A stretch of 64,000 nucleotides of DNA from Mesorhizobium sp. M1B.F.Ca.ET.045.04.1.1 (GCF_003952465.1 NZ_CP034448.1:5123001-5187000), one strand, 5' to 3'; shown: positions 35,856-45,446, counted from the stretch's first letter. Translations and numbers: made by a program. Notes: generated from the letters alone by a model not told the origin.

Positions 35856-37169
35856 ATGTCTGCCCCTCGTGTCAGTTTCGTCAGTCTTGGATGCCCGAAG
35901 GCGCTCGTCGATTCCGAGCGCATCATCACGCGGCTGCGCGCCGAAGGTTACGAGATCGCCCGCAAGCATGACGGCGCCGACCTCGTCGTCGTCAACACTT
36001 GCGGCTTCCTTGATTCGGCACGTGACGAGTCGCTCAACGCCATCGGCTCCGCACTTTCGGAAAACGGCCGCGTCATCGTCACCGGCTGCCTCGGCGCCGA
36101 GCCGGAGGTCATCCGCGAGAAGCATCCCAACGTGCTGGCGATCACCGGTCCGCAGGCCTATGAGAGCGTGATGGCGGCGGTCCATGAGGCCGCGCCCCCC
36201 AGCCACGACCCCTATGTCGACCTCCTGCCGCCGCAGGGCGTGAAGCTCACGCCGCGCCACTACGCCTATCTAAAGATCTCGGAGGGCTGCAACAACCGCT
36301 GTACCTTCTGCATCATCCCGGCGCTGCGCGGCGACCTCGTCTCGCGGCCGGCGGCGGACGTGCTGCGCGAGGCCGAAAGGCTCGCCAAGGCCGGCGTCAA
36401 GGAAATCCTCGTCATCTCGCAGGACACCAGCGCCTACGGCATCGACATCAAATACCAGACGAGCCTGTTCGGCGAGCGCGAGGTGCGGGCTAAATTCCTC
36501 GACCTCGCCGAGGAACTCGGCAAGCTCGGCATCTGGATACGCATGCATTATGTGTATCCCTACCCGCATGTCGCCGACGTCATTCCGCTGATGGCGGAGG
36601 GGAAAATCCTTCCCTATCTCGACATCCCGTTCCAGCATGCCTCGCCGCAGGTGCTGAAGAACATGCGCCGTCCCGCCCATGGCGAGAAGACGCTGGAGCG
36701 CATCCGCGGCTGGCGCGAGGTCTGCCCGGATCTTGCCATCCGTTCGACCTTCATCGTCGGCTTCCCCGACGAGACCGAAGACGATTTCCAGATGCTGCTC
36801 GACTGGCTGGACGAGGCCAAGATCGACCGCGCCGGCTGCTTCAAATACGAACCGGTCAAGGGCGCGCGCTCCAACGATCTCGGCCTCGAGCAGGTGCCGC
36901 AGGAGATCAAGGAAGCCCGCTGGCATCGCTTCATGCAGCGCCAGCAGAAGATCTCGGCAACGCAGTTGGCCAAGAAAGTCGGCAAGCGCTTGCCGGTACT
37001 GATCGACGAAGCACACGGCACGTCTGCCAAGGGCCGCACCAGGTACGACGCGCCCGAGATCGACGGCTCCGTGCACATCCAGTCGCGGCGGCCGCTGCGC
37101 GCCGGCGAGATCGTCACCGTCAAGATCGACCGTGCCGACGCTTACGACCTCTACGGTTCGGCGGTCTGA
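35856..37169 (+). CDS. rimO: Ribosomal protein uS12 methylthiotransferase RimO
   Basis: The 437-residue radical-SAM enzyme methylthiolates the conserved Asp of ribosomal protein S12. The N-terminal UPF0004 domain carries three cluster-binding Cys (SLGCPKALVD, NTCGFLD, TGCLGAEPE); the radical-SAM motif is ISEGCNNRCTFCIIP at about 145-158; a C-terminal TRAM domain follows RGRTRYDAPE-like sequence. The ATG giving MSAPRVSFVSLG matches the family; a start 12 codons upstream is possible. A strong hairpin follows the stop. Confidence 0.95.
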   Translation: MSAPRVSFVSLGCPKALVDSERIITRLRAEGYEIARKHDGADLVVVNTCGFLDSARDESLNAIGSALSENGRVIVTGCLGAEPEVIREKHPNVLAITGPQAYESVMAAVHEAAPPSHDPYVDLLPPQGVKLTPRHYAYLKISEGCNNRCTFCIIPALRGDLVSRPAADVLREAERLAKAGVKEILVISQDTSAYGIDIKYQTSLFGEREVRAKFLDLAEELGKLGIWIRMHYVYPYPHVADVIPLMAEGKILPYLDIPFQHASPQVLKNMRRPAHGEKTLERIRGWREVCPDLAIRSTFIVGFPDETEDDFQMLLDWLDEAKIDRAGCFKYEPVKGARSNDLGLEQVPQEIKEARWHRFMQRQQKISATQLAKKVGKRLPVLIDEAHGTSAKGRTRYDAPEIDGSVHIQSRRPLRAGEIVTVKIDRADAYDLYGSAV

Positions 37170-37185
37170 TAGCCGCAAATGAAAA

Positions 37186-37208
37186 GGGCGCCTTGCGGCG
37201 CCCTCAGG
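37186..37208 (+). terminator. Rho-independent-like terminator after rimO
   Basis: A perfect 7-bp stem GGGCGCC-TTGC-GGCGCCC (37186-37203) lies 17 bp after the rimO stop, followed by a poor T-run. Confidence 0.55.
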
Positions 37209-37245
37209 CTCTTGAAAAGCCTTTCGGCTTCAGTAGCGTCCCTCG

Positions 37246-37677
37246 TCAGAGCTTCACCGCCTCGATTGCGGCCAGCGAACGGTCGATCGCCTGATCGAGG
37301 GTCTCATCGAGGCGTGTGCCCGTTGCGACCGCCGACAGCCGAGCGGCAAATCCCAGATGGTAGTCGACGAACCACTCCGGGCGCGGTTCCGGCTCCGGAA
37401 ATGGTCCCCACCACGGGGGAAGTTTTGGGATCTTCGGTCGCGTGGGGCACCAGTCATCGAGATCGCGCAACAGCGCTTTCATGTCGAGCCCGCCTCGCTC
37501 GGCCACCCAGGCATGGCGGACAAATTCGTCAGCGACCGCTGCGCCCAGTTCATGCGGCGGCAGCGGCTGTGGATTGAGCGCGACACGCACCCCACCTTGT
37601 GGTCCGTGCGGGATGACATCGTAGATCGCGGGAAAGCGTTTCCCGATAATCGCCAGAAGCTTTTTATTCAATTGCAT
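37246..37677 (-). CDS. Conserved hypothetical protein with NPQPLPP motif
   Basis: The 143-residue protein contains RVALNPQPLPPHELGAAVAD near residues 31-50, a signature found in an unclassified family of bacterial hypotheticals, followed by a WCPTRPKIPKLPPWWGPFPE proline/tryptophan-rich stretch and a C-terminal helix. There is no signal peptide or membrane segment. Function unknown; the motif-level recognition is from memory of similar sequences. It converges with rimO. Confidence 0.72.
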   Translation of the reverse strand: MQLNKKLLAIIGKRFPAIYDVIPHGPQGGVRVALNPQPLPPHELGAAVADEFVRHAWVAERGGLDMKALLRDLDDWCPTRPKIPKLPPWWGPFPEPEPRPEWFVDYHLGFAARLSAVATGTRLDETLDQAIDRSLAAIEAVKL

Positions 37678-37996
37678 AAGACCCCCTTCTGCGGGCGCTT
37701 GTCACGCCAGCTGGTTTCGTCTGATTTGCGTAATCAGCATGGAAGTAGAAGCCGTCGACGTATGTGAAAACGGTCACGGAACCGGTCGCGGATGCTGCGG
37801 CGACTTCATGAAAAATTGTAATTCAGAAAAGATAGAGCAAGATTTATCTTAAATACTTGGCACGCAAGATCGTACAGCGATCAACTGCCAAAACCAGCTC
37901 AGCGTCCGCCTTGGGCAGGAAAATCTTGCCGATCGATCTTACAAACGAATGAGGGCGCCACAAAGCGCCCTCTCCGGTTCGAAATTTCGTTGTCGC
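37678..37996. other. Intergenic gap, AT-richer, with a hairpin at its right end
   Basis: About 270 bp is unusually AT-rich for this genome (for example around 37800-37860), likely holding the promoter of the minus-strand hypothetical gene. The hairpin at 37951-37972 is listed separately. No gene was seen. Confidence 0.5.
37951..37972 (-). terminator. Hairpin downstream of the bmp transporter operon
   Basis: GAGGGCGC-CACAAA-GCGCCCTC forms a perfect 8-bp stem 25 bp after the bmp stop on the minus strand, with a weak T-rich tail. Confidence 0.5.
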
Positions 37997-39064
37997 TTAC
38001 TGCGGCAGCTTGTCGTCGATGCCTTTGACATAAAAATTCATGCCGAGCAGCGTGCCGTCGTCGGCAACCTCGCCGTCCTTCAGCCAGGGCGAGCCGTCCT
38101 GCTTGGATACAGGGCCGGTGAAGGGGTTCCAGCCGCCGGCAATCTTCTTCTCGGTCGCCTCAGCCATGGCCTTCACGTCGTCGGGCATGTTGGTGAAGGG
38201 CGCAAGCTTCACAGCGCCGTCCTTGATGCCGAGCCACACATTGTCCGGCTTCCAGGTCCCGTCGAGAGCCGCCTGGACACGGCTGATGTAGTACGGACCC
38301 CACTCGTCGGTAAGCGAGGTCAGCTGCGCGTTCGGCGCGAACTTGATCATGTCGGAGGACTGGCCGAAGCCGTGCAGCTTGCGCTCCTCGGCGACCTGCA
38401 GGGCGGCGGTCGAGTCGGTGTGCTGGACGATGATGTCGGCGCCCTGGTCGAACAGCGCCTTGGCGGCGTCGGCTTCCTTGCCCGGATCGAACCAGGAGTT
38501 CACCCACACGATCTTGACCTTGAAGTCGGGATTGACCGACTGCGCGCCGAGAATGAAGGAGTTGATGCCCATCACCACTTCCGGGATCGGGAAGGAGACG
38601 ATGTAGCCGGCCAGCCCCTTCTTCGATTCCTTGGCCGCGATCTGGCCGAGCACGTAGCGGCCCTCATAGAAGCGCGCGTTGTAGATGCCGAGATTGTCGC
38701 CGGTCTTGTAGCCGGTGGCATGCTCGAACATCACCTTGGGAAACTTCTTGGCGACCTTCACCTCGGCGTCCATGAAGCCGAAGGACGTGCCGAAGATGAT
38801 CTTGCACTTCTCGCGCGCCAGGCGCTCGAAGGCGCGGTCGGCGTCGGGGCCTTCCGAGACGTTCTCGAGATAGGCGGTCTCGACCTTGTCGCCGAGCGCC
38901 TTTTCCACCTCGAGCCGGCCCTGGTCGTGCTGGTAGGAATAGCCGAAGTCGCCGATCGGACCCGTATAGACCCAGCAAGCCTTCAGCTTGTCGGCCGCCT
39001 CGGCGGTCGCGGCCAGCGACAGGGCCGCAGTCGTGGTCAAAAGCGCAATGAGCAGTTTTTTCAT
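37997..39064 (-). CDS. BMP family (PnrA-like) periplasmic nucleoside-binding protein
   Basis: The 355-residue substrate-binding protein has a signal peptide (MKKLLIALLTTTAALSLAAT, cleavage near AEA) and the Bmp domain with VYTGPIGDFGYSYQHDQGRL, IFGTSFGFMDAEVKVAKKFP and GADIIVQHTDSTAALQVAEE. Characterised BMP-type importers carry purine nucleosides. It is the last gene of the minus-strand ATPase-permease-permease-binding protein operon; the high-copy binding protein comes last. Confidence 0.92.
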   Translation of the reverse strand: MKKLLIALLTTTAALSLAATAEAADKLKACWVYTGPIGDFGYSYQHDQGRLEVEKALGDKVETAYLENVSEGPDADRAFERLAREKCKIIFGTSFGFMDAEVKVAKKFPKVMFEHATGYKTGDNLGIYNARFYEGRYVLGQIAAKESKKGLAGYIVSFPIPEVVMGINSFILGAQSVNPDFKVKIVWVNSWFDPGKEADAAKALFDQGADIIVQHTDSTAALQVAEERKLHGFGQSSDMIKFAPNAQLTSLTDEWGPYYISRVQAALDGTWKPDNVWLGIKDGAVKLAPFTNMPDDVKAMAEATEKKIAGGWNPFTGPVSKQDGSPWLKDGEVADDGTLLGMNFYVKGIDDKLPQ

Positions 39065-39115
39065 CGTGTTACCTCTCTGAGTTAAGCCTTGGAGCTTCCC
39101 GTCTTTTTGTTGTCG

Positions 39116-40036
39116 TCAACGATCCGGAACGAATGGCTGCCCCAACGAAGCCGGCGTGTTCATCATCGTCAGCCGCTTGTTGCGCGAGATTAGAACGAGA
39201 ACCACGATGGTTGCCAGATAGGGCAGCGAAGAAAGGAACTGCGAAGGCACCGGAATGCCAAAAGCCTGGGCATGAAGCTGGCCGATCCACACTGCGCCGA
39301 AGATGTAGGCGCCGGCCAGCACCCGCCACGGACGCCAGGAAGCGAACACCACCAGGGCCAGCGCGATCCAGCCGCGACCGGCGCTCATGTTCTCGACCCA
39401 TTGCGGTGTATAGACCAGCGACAGGTGGCCGCCGGCAAGGCCGGCGCAGGCGCCGCCGAAGACCACGGCGAGATAGCGGTAGCGGATCACCTTGATGCCG
39501 AGCGCATGCGCCGAAGAGTGGCTGTCGCCGATCGAGCGGAGCGTGAGGCCGGTACGGGTCTTGAACAGGAACCACATCACCGCGGCGGTGAGCGCGATCG
39601 AGATGTAGAACAACGGATCCTGGCCGAAGATCAGCCTGCCTACGACCGGGATCGAGCTCAGACCGGGGATGTCGAGGTTCGGCAGCCTGACGCCGGGCTG
39701 GCCGACGAAGCTGGTGCCTATCATGCCGGAGAGGCCGAGGCCGAGCAACGTGAGCGACAGGCCGGTCGCCACCTGGTTGGTGGCCAAGGACAGCGTCATG
39801 ACGGCGAAGAGCAGCGAGAACAGCGCGCCGACGATGATCGCGGCAAGCAGGCCGATCCAGGGCGATCCGGTAAGATAGCCGGCGCCGAAGCCGCCGACCG
39901 CGCCCATGATCATCATGCCTTCGACGCCGAGGTTGAGCACGCCGGAACGCTCGACCACAAGTTCGCCGATGGCCGCGATCAAGAGCGGCGTCGCGGCGGT
40001 GGCGATGGTCAAAAGGATGTTGATGGTGATGTCCAT
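39116..40036 (-). CDS. ABC transporter permease (nucleoside, NupQ/YufQ-like)
   Basis: The 306-residue inner-membrane permease has about eight hydrophobic segments and the BPD_transp_2 domain, with GVLNLGVEGMMIMGAVGGF near residue 35 and TRTGLTLRSIGDSHSSAHAL as the cytoplasmic coupling-helix region. It partners the next permease gene, overlapping its stop by one base (TGATG). Confidence 0.9.
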   Translation of the reverse strand: MDITINILLTIATAATPLLIAAIGELVVERSGVLNLGVEGMMIMGAVGGFGAGYLTGSPWIGLLAAIIVGALFSLLFAVMTLSLATNQVATGLSLTLLGLGLSGMIGTSFVGQPGVRLPNLDIPGLSSIPVVGRLIFGQDPLFYISIALTAAVMWFLFKTRTGLTLRSIGDSHSSAHALGIKVIRYRYLAVVFGGACAGLAGGHLSLVYTPQWVENMSAGRGWIALALVVFASWRPWRVLAGAYIFGAVWIGQLHAQAFGIPVPSQFLSSLPYLATIVVLVLISRNKRLTMMNTPASLGQPFVPDR

Positions 40037-41148
40037 CAGCGTGCCTCCTCCAGCTTGGGCGCAGCCTCGAGTTTCGGGGCGGCAAAGCCGATCAGACGAA
40101 TGCGGTAGTGGATGAGCGTGTCGCAGCCGAGCACAAAGAACAGAAGCATGCCCTGGAACACCCGCGCCACCTTGTCGGAGATGCCGAGCGCGCTCTGCAC
40201 AGCCTCGCCGCCGAGATAGGTCAACGCCAGCACCAGGCCTGCGGCGACGATGCCCAGCGGATTGAGCCGGCCGAGGAAGGCGACGATGATGGCGGTGAAG
40301 CCGTAGCCGGGCGAGATCACCGGCTGCAGCTGGCCGATGGCGCCGGAGACTTCCGAGATGCCGGCAAGGCCAGCCAGCGCGCCGGACAAAAGAAAGGTGA
40401 AGAAGACCATCTTGTTGAAACCGAAGCCGGCGAAACGCCCTGCCCTCGGGCTCGAGCCCAGCACGCGGACCTCAAAGCCCTTCAGCATGCGGCTCATCAT
40501 CAGCCACACCGCCACGGCCGCGACCAGCGCGAAGACGAAACCCCAATTGGCGCGGCCGGCATCCGGCATCAGCTCCGGCAGGATGGCCGAGTCGCCGAAC
40601 TGGATGGTCTGCGGAAAGCCATGGCCCTGCGGGTCGCGCCAGGGTCCGCGCACCAGCCAGTCGAGGAAGAGCTGCGCCACATAGACCAGCATCAGGCTGG
40701 TCAGGATCTCGTTGGTGCTGAAGCGGGTCTTCAAGAGCGCGGGGATCGCCGCGTAGAGGGCGCCGCCGACCATGCCGAGCAAGAGCATCAGCGGCAGGAC
40801 AAGGGGCCCTTCGAATTGGGGAAACAGCACCGGGATGATCGAGCCGAAGATGCCGCCCAGGATGAACTGGCCTTCGGCGCCGATGTTCCAGATGTTGGCC
40901 TTGTAGCAGACCGACAGGCCGACGGCGATCAGGATCAGCGGTGCCGCCTTGATGGCCAACTCGTGCAACTGCCAGACCTCGCTGATCGGCTGAATAAAGT
41001 AAACATTGAAGGCGTTGAACGGATTGACGCCGAGCAACGCGAACATGATAGCGCCCGCAATCACAGTCAGCGCGAAGGCAATGAAGGGGGAGAGCACCGA
41101 AAACAGCGCCGAGCGCTGCGGGCGTTTGACCAGTTCGAGGCGCATCAT
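40036..41148 (-). CDS. ABC transporter permease (nucleoside, NupP/YufP-like)
   Basis: The 370-residue permease starts MMRLELVKRPQRSALFSVLS, with an N-terminal membrane segment, the characteristic NIWNIGAEGQFILGGIFGSI and a coupling region RVLGSSPRAGRFAGFGFNKM. The same reading frame is open far upstream, but that is the antisense-free overlap with the ATPase gene; the ATGA overlap at 41145-41148 fixes the start. Confidence 0.9.
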   Translation of the reverse strand: MMRLELVKRPQRSALFSVLSPFIAFALTVIAGAIMFALLGVNPFNAFNVYFIQPISEVWQLHELAIKAAPLILIAVGLSVCYKANIWNIGAEGQFILGGIFGSIIPVLFPQFEGPLVLPLMLLLGMVGGALYAAIPALLKTRFSTNEILTSLMLVYVAQLFLDWLVRGPWRDPQGHGFPQTIQFGDSAILPELMPDAGRANWGFVFALVAAVAVWLMMSRMLKGFEVRVLGSSPRAGRFAGFGFNKMVFFTFLLSGALAGLAGISEVSGAIGQLQPVISPGYGFTAIIVAFLGRLNPLGIVAAGLVLALTYLGGEAVQSALGISDKVARVFQGMLLFFVLGCDTLIHYRIRLIGFAAPKLEAAPKLEEAR

Positions 41149-42710
41149 GCCGTCTCCATGGTGTGTTCGGCGTGGCCGGGTTCGGCGCCGCCCATCAACA
41201 GGCCGATCTTTTCGAAGGTGGCTTCGGCGATGGGCAGCGGCGCGGACAATTCGCCGTTGTGCATGACCGCGATCGCGTCCGACAGCTCGAACAATTCGTC
41301 GAGGTCCTGGCTGATGACCAGAACCGCCGAGCCGCTGCGGGCGAGCTCGATCAATGCCTGTCGGATATGGGCGGCGGCACCCGCATCGACGCCCCAGGTC
41401 GGCTGATTGACCACCATCACGCTCGGCTTGCGATCGAGCTCGCGGCCGACGATGAATTTCTGCAGATTGCCGCCGGACAGCGCCGCAGCCTCCGGATCCG
41501 GCGCGCTCTTGCGTACGTCCATTGCCGTGATGATGCGCTGGGCGGCGCTGTAGACCGAACCGTTCTTGACCATGCCGCCGGAGCCGACGAAGGACTTGCC
41601 GTCGGTGGCATGGCGCGACAGCAAAAGGTTCTCCGAGAGCTTCATGCGCGGCGCCGCGCCATGGCCTAGGCGCTCTTCCGGCACGAAGGCGGCACCCATC
41701 AGCCGCCGACCGGTGATGGAGAGCGCGCCGGCATCCTTGCCGCGGATGCGAACCGAACCGGCATCCTGCTGCAGCACTTCGCCGGAGACGGATTCGAAGA
41801 ATTCGCCCTGACCGTTGCCGGCGACGCCGGCAATGCCGATCACCTCGCCAGCGCGCACGCTGAGATTGATGTTCTTGAGCGGGATGGCGAAGGGCGTCGC
41901 CGGCTTGCGGGTAAGCCCGCGGATCTCGAGCAGCGCCGGCGCGGTCTCGATACCTTCGGCCGGCGCGCGCACCACCGCCTTGACCTCGTTGCCGACCATC
42001 ATGCGGGCAAGCGACGCGGCCGTCTCCTGGCGCGGATTGCAATGGCCGACGACCTTGCCGTGGCGCAGCACCGTGGCGCGGTCGCAGAGGCGTTTGACCT
42101 CTTCCAGCCGGTGCGAAATATAGAGGATCGACTTGCCTTCGGAGCGTAGCCTCTCCAGCGTCTCGAACAGCTTGTCGGCTTCCTGCGGCGTCAGCACCGA
42201 GGTCGGCTCGTCGAGAATGATGAGCTGCGGCGTCTGTAAGAGGCAGCGGATGATCTCGATGCGCTGGCGCTCGCCGACCGACAGATCGCCGACCAGCGAT
42301 TCCGGATCGAGCGGCAGGCCGTAGCTGTAGGAGAGCGCCCTTGCCTTCGCGGCAATGGTGCTGATCGGCGAGCCGTCGTTGAGCGAGAGTGCGATGTTCT
42401 CCGCCGCCGTCAGCGCCTCGAACAACGAGAAATGCTGAAACACCATGCCGATGCCGAGCTTCTTCGCCACACCGGGGCTGGTGATCTGAACGGCCTGGCC
42501 GTCCCAGAAGATCTCGCCCGAATTCGGCTCAAGCGATCCGAACAGCATCTTGACCAGCGTCGACTTGCCGGCGCCGTTCTCGCCAAGAAGGGCATGGATT
42601 TCGCCCCTCGCGATGTTGAGGTCGATATGATCGCACGCCGTCAGCGTGCCGAAAATCTTCGTAAGGCCACGAACCTCGAGCAGGTTCGCCCTGTCATGAT
42701 TTGCACTCAC
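41145..42710 (-). CDS. Nucleoside ABC importer ATP-binding protein (two ABC domains)
   Basis: This 521-residue protein has two tandem ABC domains, as in RbsA/NupO-type importers. Domain 1 has Walker A GENGAGKST, signature LSVGERQRIEI and Walker B LIILDEPTS. Domain 2 has degenerate Walker A (GVAGNGQGEF), signature LSGGNLQKFIVGREL and Walker B-like MVVNQPTWGVD, meaning only the first site is a canonical ATPase. The GTG start at 42710 follows GGGAGG; an ATG at 42722 lacks a ribosome-binding site. It is the first gene of the operon. Confidence 0.9.
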   Translation of the reverse strand: MSANHDRANLLEVRGLTKIFGTLTACDHIDLNIARGEIHALLGENGAGKSTLVKMLFGSLEPNSGEIFWDGQAVQITSPGVAKKLGIGMVFQHFSLFEALTAAENIALSLNDGSPISTIAAKARALSYSYGLPLDPESLVGDLSVGERQRIEIIRCLLQTPQLIILDEPTSVLTPQEADKLFETLERLRSEGKSILYISHRLEEVKRLCDRATVLRHGKVVGHCNPRQETAASLARMMVGNEVKAVVRAPAEGIETAPALLEIRGLTRKPATPFAIPLKNINLSVRAGEVIGIAGVAGNGQGEFFESVSGEVLQQDAGSVRIRGKDAGALSITGRRLMGAAFVPEERLGHGAAPRMKLSENLLLSRHATDGKSFVGSGGMVKNGSVYSAAQRIITAMDVRKSAPDPEAAALSGGNLQKFIVGRELDRKPSVMVVNQPTWGVDAGAAAHIRQALIELARSGSAVLVISQDLDELFELSDAIAVMHNGELSAPLPIAEATFEKIGLLMGGAEPGHAEHTMETA

Positions 42711-42936
42711 AGTGCCTCCCATCCAGTGACCCGGATATGTTCTGTGTTCCCGCTGGTATCGTATGCGCGGCCGGCTTCTGTCGGAAAGCGGCACCCAACT
42801 TGAAAGAGCTTCAAGAATTCCAGCGGAAACTCAAGGGGTAAGATACACCTATTGGGAGCTTGCGAAAAACCGGCGGGCCTTTTGGGCAAACCGTGCCCTA
42901 ATCCAAGGCAAGGCGCTGAAGAGCAAGGCAGCCGGC

Positions 42937-43914
42937 TCAGGGAATGAGGACGGTCGTACCCGTCGTCCTGCGGCCCTCGAGATCGGACTGCGCTCGTGCC
43001 GCATCCTTCAGTGCATAGCGCTGGTTGATCTTGATCTCGACGGCGCCGCTCAGCACCACATCGAAGAGAGCCTTAGCCGACGCCACCAGGTCCTCGCGCT
43101 TTGCGTTGTAGACGAAGATCGTCGGCCGGGTTGCATAGAGCGAGCCTTTCTGCGCCAGCAGCGACATCGAGAATGGCGGGATCGGCCCCGACGACTGGCC
43201 GAAGCTGACGAACATGCCGAGCGGCCTCAGGCAATCGAGCGAAGCGGGAAAAGTATCGTTGCCGACGGAATCGTAGACGACATCGCATTTCTTGCCGCCG
43301 GTGATGGCGGCGACGCCGGCGACGAAATCCTGCTCCTTGTAATTGATGACATGGTCGAAGCCATGCGCTTTGGCGAGCTCGATCTTGTCGCTGGAGCTTG
43401 CCGTGCCGATCACGGTCGCGCCGAGATGCTTTGCCCACTGGCCAAGGATGAGGCCTACACCGCCGGCCGCGGCATGGTAGAGGATCGTGTCGCCGGCCTT
43501 CACAGGAAAAGTGCGGCGCAGCAGATATTCCGCCGTCATGCCCTTCAGCATCATGGACGCCGCCTGCTCGTCGCTAATGCCGTCCGGCACCTTGACCACG
43601 CGGTCGGCGGCGATGACTCGTTCCTCTGAATAGGCGCCGACATTGACCGCATACGCGATGCGGTCGCCGGGCTGCAGCCAGTCGATCCCAGCGCCGACGG
43701 CCAGAACCACCCCGGCCGCCTCGCTGCCCGGGATCAGCGGGAAGCCGCCCGGCGGCGGGTAAAGGCCCGAACGGTGATAGACGTCGATGAAGTTGAGGCC
43801 GATCGCGGTATGCCTGACCAGGATCTGTCCGGCGCCCGGCTGGCCGGGATCGGCATCCTCATAGGTCAGGACTTGTGGACCGCCATGGGCGTGAATGCGG
43901 ATTGCCTTGGACAT
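42937..43914 (-). CDS. Zinc-independent quinone oxidoreductase (Qor family)
   Basis: The 325-residue NADPH-dependent MDR-superfamily oxidoreductase has HTAIGLNFIDVYHRSGLYP, LIPGSEAAGVVLAVG, the NADPH-binding AAAGGVGLILGQWAKHLG and YDSVGNDTFPASLDCLRPLG. No structural-zinc Cys cluster is visible, which fits quinone reductases rather than alcohol dehydrogenases. Reduces quinones or related electrophiles in the cytosol. Confidence 0.92.
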   Translation of the reverse strand: MSKAIRIHAHGGPQVLTYEDADPGQPGAGQILVRHTAIGLNFIDVYHRSGLYPPPGGFPLIPGSEAAGVVLAVGAGIDWLQPGDRIAYAVNVGAYSEERVIAADRVVKVPDGISDEQAASMMLKGMTAEYLLRRTFPVKAGDTILYHAAAGGVGLILGQWAKHLGATVIGTASSSDKIELAKAHGFDHVINYKEQDFVAGVAAITGGKKCDVVYDSVGNDTFPASLDCLRPLGMFVSFGQSSGPIPPFSMSLLAQKGSLYATRPTIFVYNAKREDLVASAKALFDVVLSGAVEIKINQRYALKDAARAQSDLEGRRTTGTTVLIP

Positions 43915-43950
43915 CGCTCAATTCTCTCGGGACAGGGATAGGATTTAGAG

Positions 43951-43987
43951 CATGATCCCGAAAAACCGGTTTTCGGAAAAGATCATG
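43951..43987. repeat. Dispersed palindrome P1 (single copy)
   Basis: CATGATCCCGAAAAACCGGT followed by TTTCGGAAAAGATCATG forms a near-perfect palindrome between qor and pcs. The same core (ATGA-CC-CGAAAA...TTTTCGG-A-ATCAT) recurs at 47837-47878 and 54401-54442. Confidence 0.75.
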
Positions 43988-44004
43988 GTCCAGCAAAAGT
44001 TAGG

Positions 44005-44823
44005 TCAGGGCTTCTTGGCGCCAAGATTGGGGAACATCTGCATCACGCCCCCGATGCAGGCGAGATAGAGCCCGGTGATGGTGATGCCGATCTTGGTGAA
44101 GTCGCTGACCTGCTCACCCAGGACGCCGATCTGGTTGTAGAAGCTGGCGAGTGCGGCCTGTGCCAGTGCAAGCGCGCCGAAGGCGCACCACAAAAGGATC
44201 ATGCCGAGATTGAGCGACCTGAGCCGGACCACCCGCACCGGATGGATGAAGTTGATCGGCAGGAAGGTGAGGATGCCGGCGATCACGACCACGGCGAACG
44301 AAACCCATTGTCCCGGCTCGATGACGAAGAGCGTGAACACCACCATGTTCCAGACGACAGGGAAGCCTTTGAAGAAGTTCTCCTTCGTCTTCATGCCGGT
44401 ATCGGCATAGTAGATCGCGCTCGACACCACGATGATGGCCGCCGACAGGAACGACAGGTTCTCGCCCATGAAGCCGCGCTGATAGAGCGCGAAGGCCGGG
44501 ATGAGCACGTAGGTCACATAGTCGATGATGTTGTCGAGCACCTCCCCCGACCATGTCGGCAGGATCTCCTTGACCTCGAGCTTCCTGGCGATCGGGCCGT
44601 CGATGCCGTCGACAAAGAGCGCCAGCCCCAGCCACCAGAACATCGCCGTCCAGCGCTCCTCGCTGGCCGCGACCAGCGACAGGAAGGCGAGGAACGAACC
44701 GGACGCGGTGAGCAGGTGCACCGAAAAAGCGCGCGCCTGCGGCCATGTCACTTTCTTCTTCGGTCGCGGAATCCGCTCCGCGATCTTTTTGGCCGCTTTA
44801 CGGGCCGCTGTGTTCTTGCTCAC
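44005..44823 (-). CDS. pcs: Phosphatidylcholine synthase
   Basis: The 272-residue CDP-alcohol phosphatidyltransferase family protein condenses choline with CDP-diacylglycerol to make phosphatidylcholine in one step in the inner membrane, a pathway typical of rhizobia and other host-associated bacteria. The active-site pattern DGxDGxxAR...G...D...D is readable as VDGIDGPIARKLEVKE then GEVLDNIIDY. About eight membrane segments follow a basic N terminus (RKAAKKIAERIPRPKKK). The GTG start overlaps the DUF1326 stop as GTGA; an ATG at 44847 is the alternative. Confidence 0.92.
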   Translation of the reverse strand: MSKNTAARKAAKKIAERIPRPKKKVTWPQARAFSVHLLTASGSFLAFLSLVAASEERWTAMFWWLGLALFVDGIDGPIARKLEVKEILPTWSGEVLDNIIDYVTYVLIPAFALYQRGFMGENLSFLSAAIIVVSSAIYYADTGMKTKENFFKGFPVVWNMVVFTLFVIEPGQWVSFAVVVIAGILTFLPINFIHPVRVVRLRSLNLGMILLWCAFGALALAQAALASFYNQIGVLGEQVSDFTKIGITITGLYLACIGGVMQMFPNLGAKKP

Positions 44824-45434
44824 GGGCCTCGCCAATCCAGCTTGCATATCTCGGCCGAGCGGCCGGCGAAATTCCAGTTGCGGCCGAAGGCGCGCATCTT
44901 GCTCTTGTCGGACTTCGCCACGATGATTTCCGGCGCGATCCAATATTCGGAATTGCTGATCACCGTATCCTTCTCGCGGTCCTTGCCAGGTACAGGCGTC
45001 ACCGCGCCGTCGATAATCCGCGGTATCTGGAACACGCGTGTCCTGTCGTGCGTCTCATAGGTGATCGGCACCTGCTCGACGCCGAGGAATTTGCCGACCA
45101 GGATCGACAGCAGCGATGTGGTGCCGCCGGCCTTGCCGGTGAAGATTTTTGTCAGCGCCTTCACCGCGTATACCGAGGCACGCTTGTCGATGAACAGCCC
45201 GGCGGTCCAGTTGCCCCGGCTCATATAGCCCGGGATTTCCATGATCAGCCCGAGATTGACGCCGGAGAGGTCCACCTCGCCGAAATGGCCGGCATCGATG
45301 CGGAATCCTGCCCAGGTCTGGCAATAGCCCTCGGTCGGCGGATGGCTGCCGAGCGACAGCACGCAAGGGCAGAAAACCGTGCAATTGCAGGAGAGTACCA
45401 GCTCTCCCTTCATCGCCCAGCTTTGATCGGTCAT
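44820..45434 (-). CDS. DUF1326 domain-containing protein
   Basis: The 204-residue protein has a conserved Cys cluster near the N terminus (LVLSCNCTVFCPCVLSLG), consistent with metal binding, and downstream features GYCQTWAGFRIDAGHFGEVD and WNFAGRSAEICKLDW. DUF1326 genes are often next to DUF2182 genes, as here, and the pair is predicted to handle metals, but no function is established. It sits 12 bp after the DUF2182 stop and overlaps pcs. Confidence 0.85.
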   Translation of the reverse strand: MTDQSWAMKGELVLSCNCTVFCPCVLSLGSHPPTEGYCQTWAGFRIDAGHFGEVDLSGVNLGLIMEIPGYMSRGNWTAGLFIDKRASVYAVKALTKIFTGKAGGTTSLLSILVGKFLGVEQVPITYETHDRTRVFQIPRIIDGAVTPVPGKDREKDTVISNSEYWIAPEIIVAKSDKSKMRAFGRNWNFAGRSAEICKLDWRGP

Positions 45435-45446
45435 CGAATTCTCCCC

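Noticed and set aside
40108..41406. A 432-codon plus-strand frame over the permease and ATPase genes
   Set aside because: Antisense shadow; low-complexity His/Asp/Gln-rich translation.
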